Part shown: positions 13,266 through 13,352 of the stretch, piece by piece | Numbering within the stretch: position 1 is the first letter of the stretch | How the letters are laid out: the number at the start of each line of letters is the position of its first letter | Source: Pseudomonadota bacterium | GTDB lineage: Bacteria; Pseudomonadota; Alphaproteobacteria; Micropepsales; Micropepsaceae | Assembly: GCA_021808875.1 (NCBI GenBank) | Contig: JAKBAU010000069.1 | Span: 1 to 13,352 of the forward strand | Reading direction: 5' to 3' | DNA: 13,352 nt | The notes under the pieces: generated by a model | The model's input: the letters and a program-made list of their open reading frames with translations, nothing else | What the model was told of the DNA's origin: nothing | The model's database searches: none | Position numbers and translations under genes: made by a program

Positions 13266-13352
13266 ATGATGCCAGATGCGTCCGCTTGGCGCTCTTCGGC
13301 TCGCTATGATCATGTCGAGAAGCTGACCGCGTCGGGTCTCGCATGGGAATGG
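13266..13352 (+). CDS. DUF6499 (transcriptional regulator-like) protein, N-terminal part (runs off window)
   Basis: Only 29 codons are visible, beginning MMPDASAWRSSARYDHVEKL then TASGLAWEW. This is the start pattern of the DUF6499 domain (PD-S-WRS---Y-----L---GLAWEW) found at the N-terminus of ICE regulators, many of which carry a DUF2285 domain at the C-terminus. The GGAGG at 13255-13259 suits either ATG 13266 (6-nt spacing) or the adjacent ATG 13269 (9-nt spacing). The gene follows the DUF2285 gene on the same strand. In related elements replication and partition genes often come next. Its full domain content cannot be seen. Confidence 0.75.
   Translation, partial: MMPDASAWRSSARYDHVEKLTASGLAWEW

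Overview
The window looks like the backbone of an alphaproteobacterial mobile element, most likely an integrative and conjugative element or large plasmid of a Rhizobiales bacterium. The evidence is GC-rich coding with strong third-position GC bias, and a gene set that travels together in such elements: a ParB-like protein, a methyltransferase/Strawberry-notch helicase, a Toprim protein, DUF2493 (SLOG), DUF736, DUF2285 and DUF6499 proteins. No integrase, relaxase, att site, tRNA or CRISPR is visible, so both element ends and the transfer genes lie outside.

Layout, left to right. (1) 1-1302 is the C-terminal part of a ParB-like protein entering from the left, followed by a 12-bp GC hairpin. 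(2) 1395-2879, minus strand, is an XRE HTH protein fused to a zinc-knuckle HNH nuclease domain. It looks like a cargo insertion between core genes, and its AT-rich divergent promoter carries an inverted repeat. (3) 3044-8415 is a two-gene operon with a 1-nt overlap: a 1443-aa methyltransferase-helicase and a Toprim protein. (4) 8732-9658 encodes a DUF2493/SLOG protein behind a 316-nt structured leader. (5) 9739-10418 is a FitAB/VapBC-type toxin-antitoxin pair with a clear operator dyad. (6) 10664-10831 and 10974-11414 encode a 55-aa single-span and a 146-aa multi-span membrane protein, separated by a run of hairpins. (7) 11415-11989 has no supported gene and ends in a second structured leader, which precedes the DUF736 gene (11990-12316) and its 12-bp-stem terminator. 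(8) 12514 to the end is a regulatory block: a small XRE regulator whose start codon lies inside a perfect 20-bp palindrome, a stand-alone DUF2285 protein, and the start of a DUF6499 protein.

The most unusual signal is non-coding. The leaders of the DUF2493 and DUF736 genes share one architecture with different paired sequences: an outer 12-bp stem enclosing a triloop hairpin, a conserved unpaired TTCC(A)TCGCGARAC segment, a 23-nt block that is 21/23 identical and contains an anti-Shine-Dalgarno-like CCTCC, and a TGG-triloop hairpin just before the ribosome binding site. The leader of the 55-aa protein gene shares the last two parts. This pattern of compensated stems suggests a family of cis-regulatory RNAs co-regulating accessory genes of the element. 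The XRE-HNH fusion with its self-overlapping operator is the best candidate for an uncharacterised protein system.

Inferred roles: ParB, helicase and Toprim proteins in maintenance or replication-linked DNA processing; FitAB in stabilisation; the XRE/DUF2285/DUF6499 genes in controlling excision or transfer. Functions of DUF736, DUF2493 and the membrane proteins are not known from sequence.
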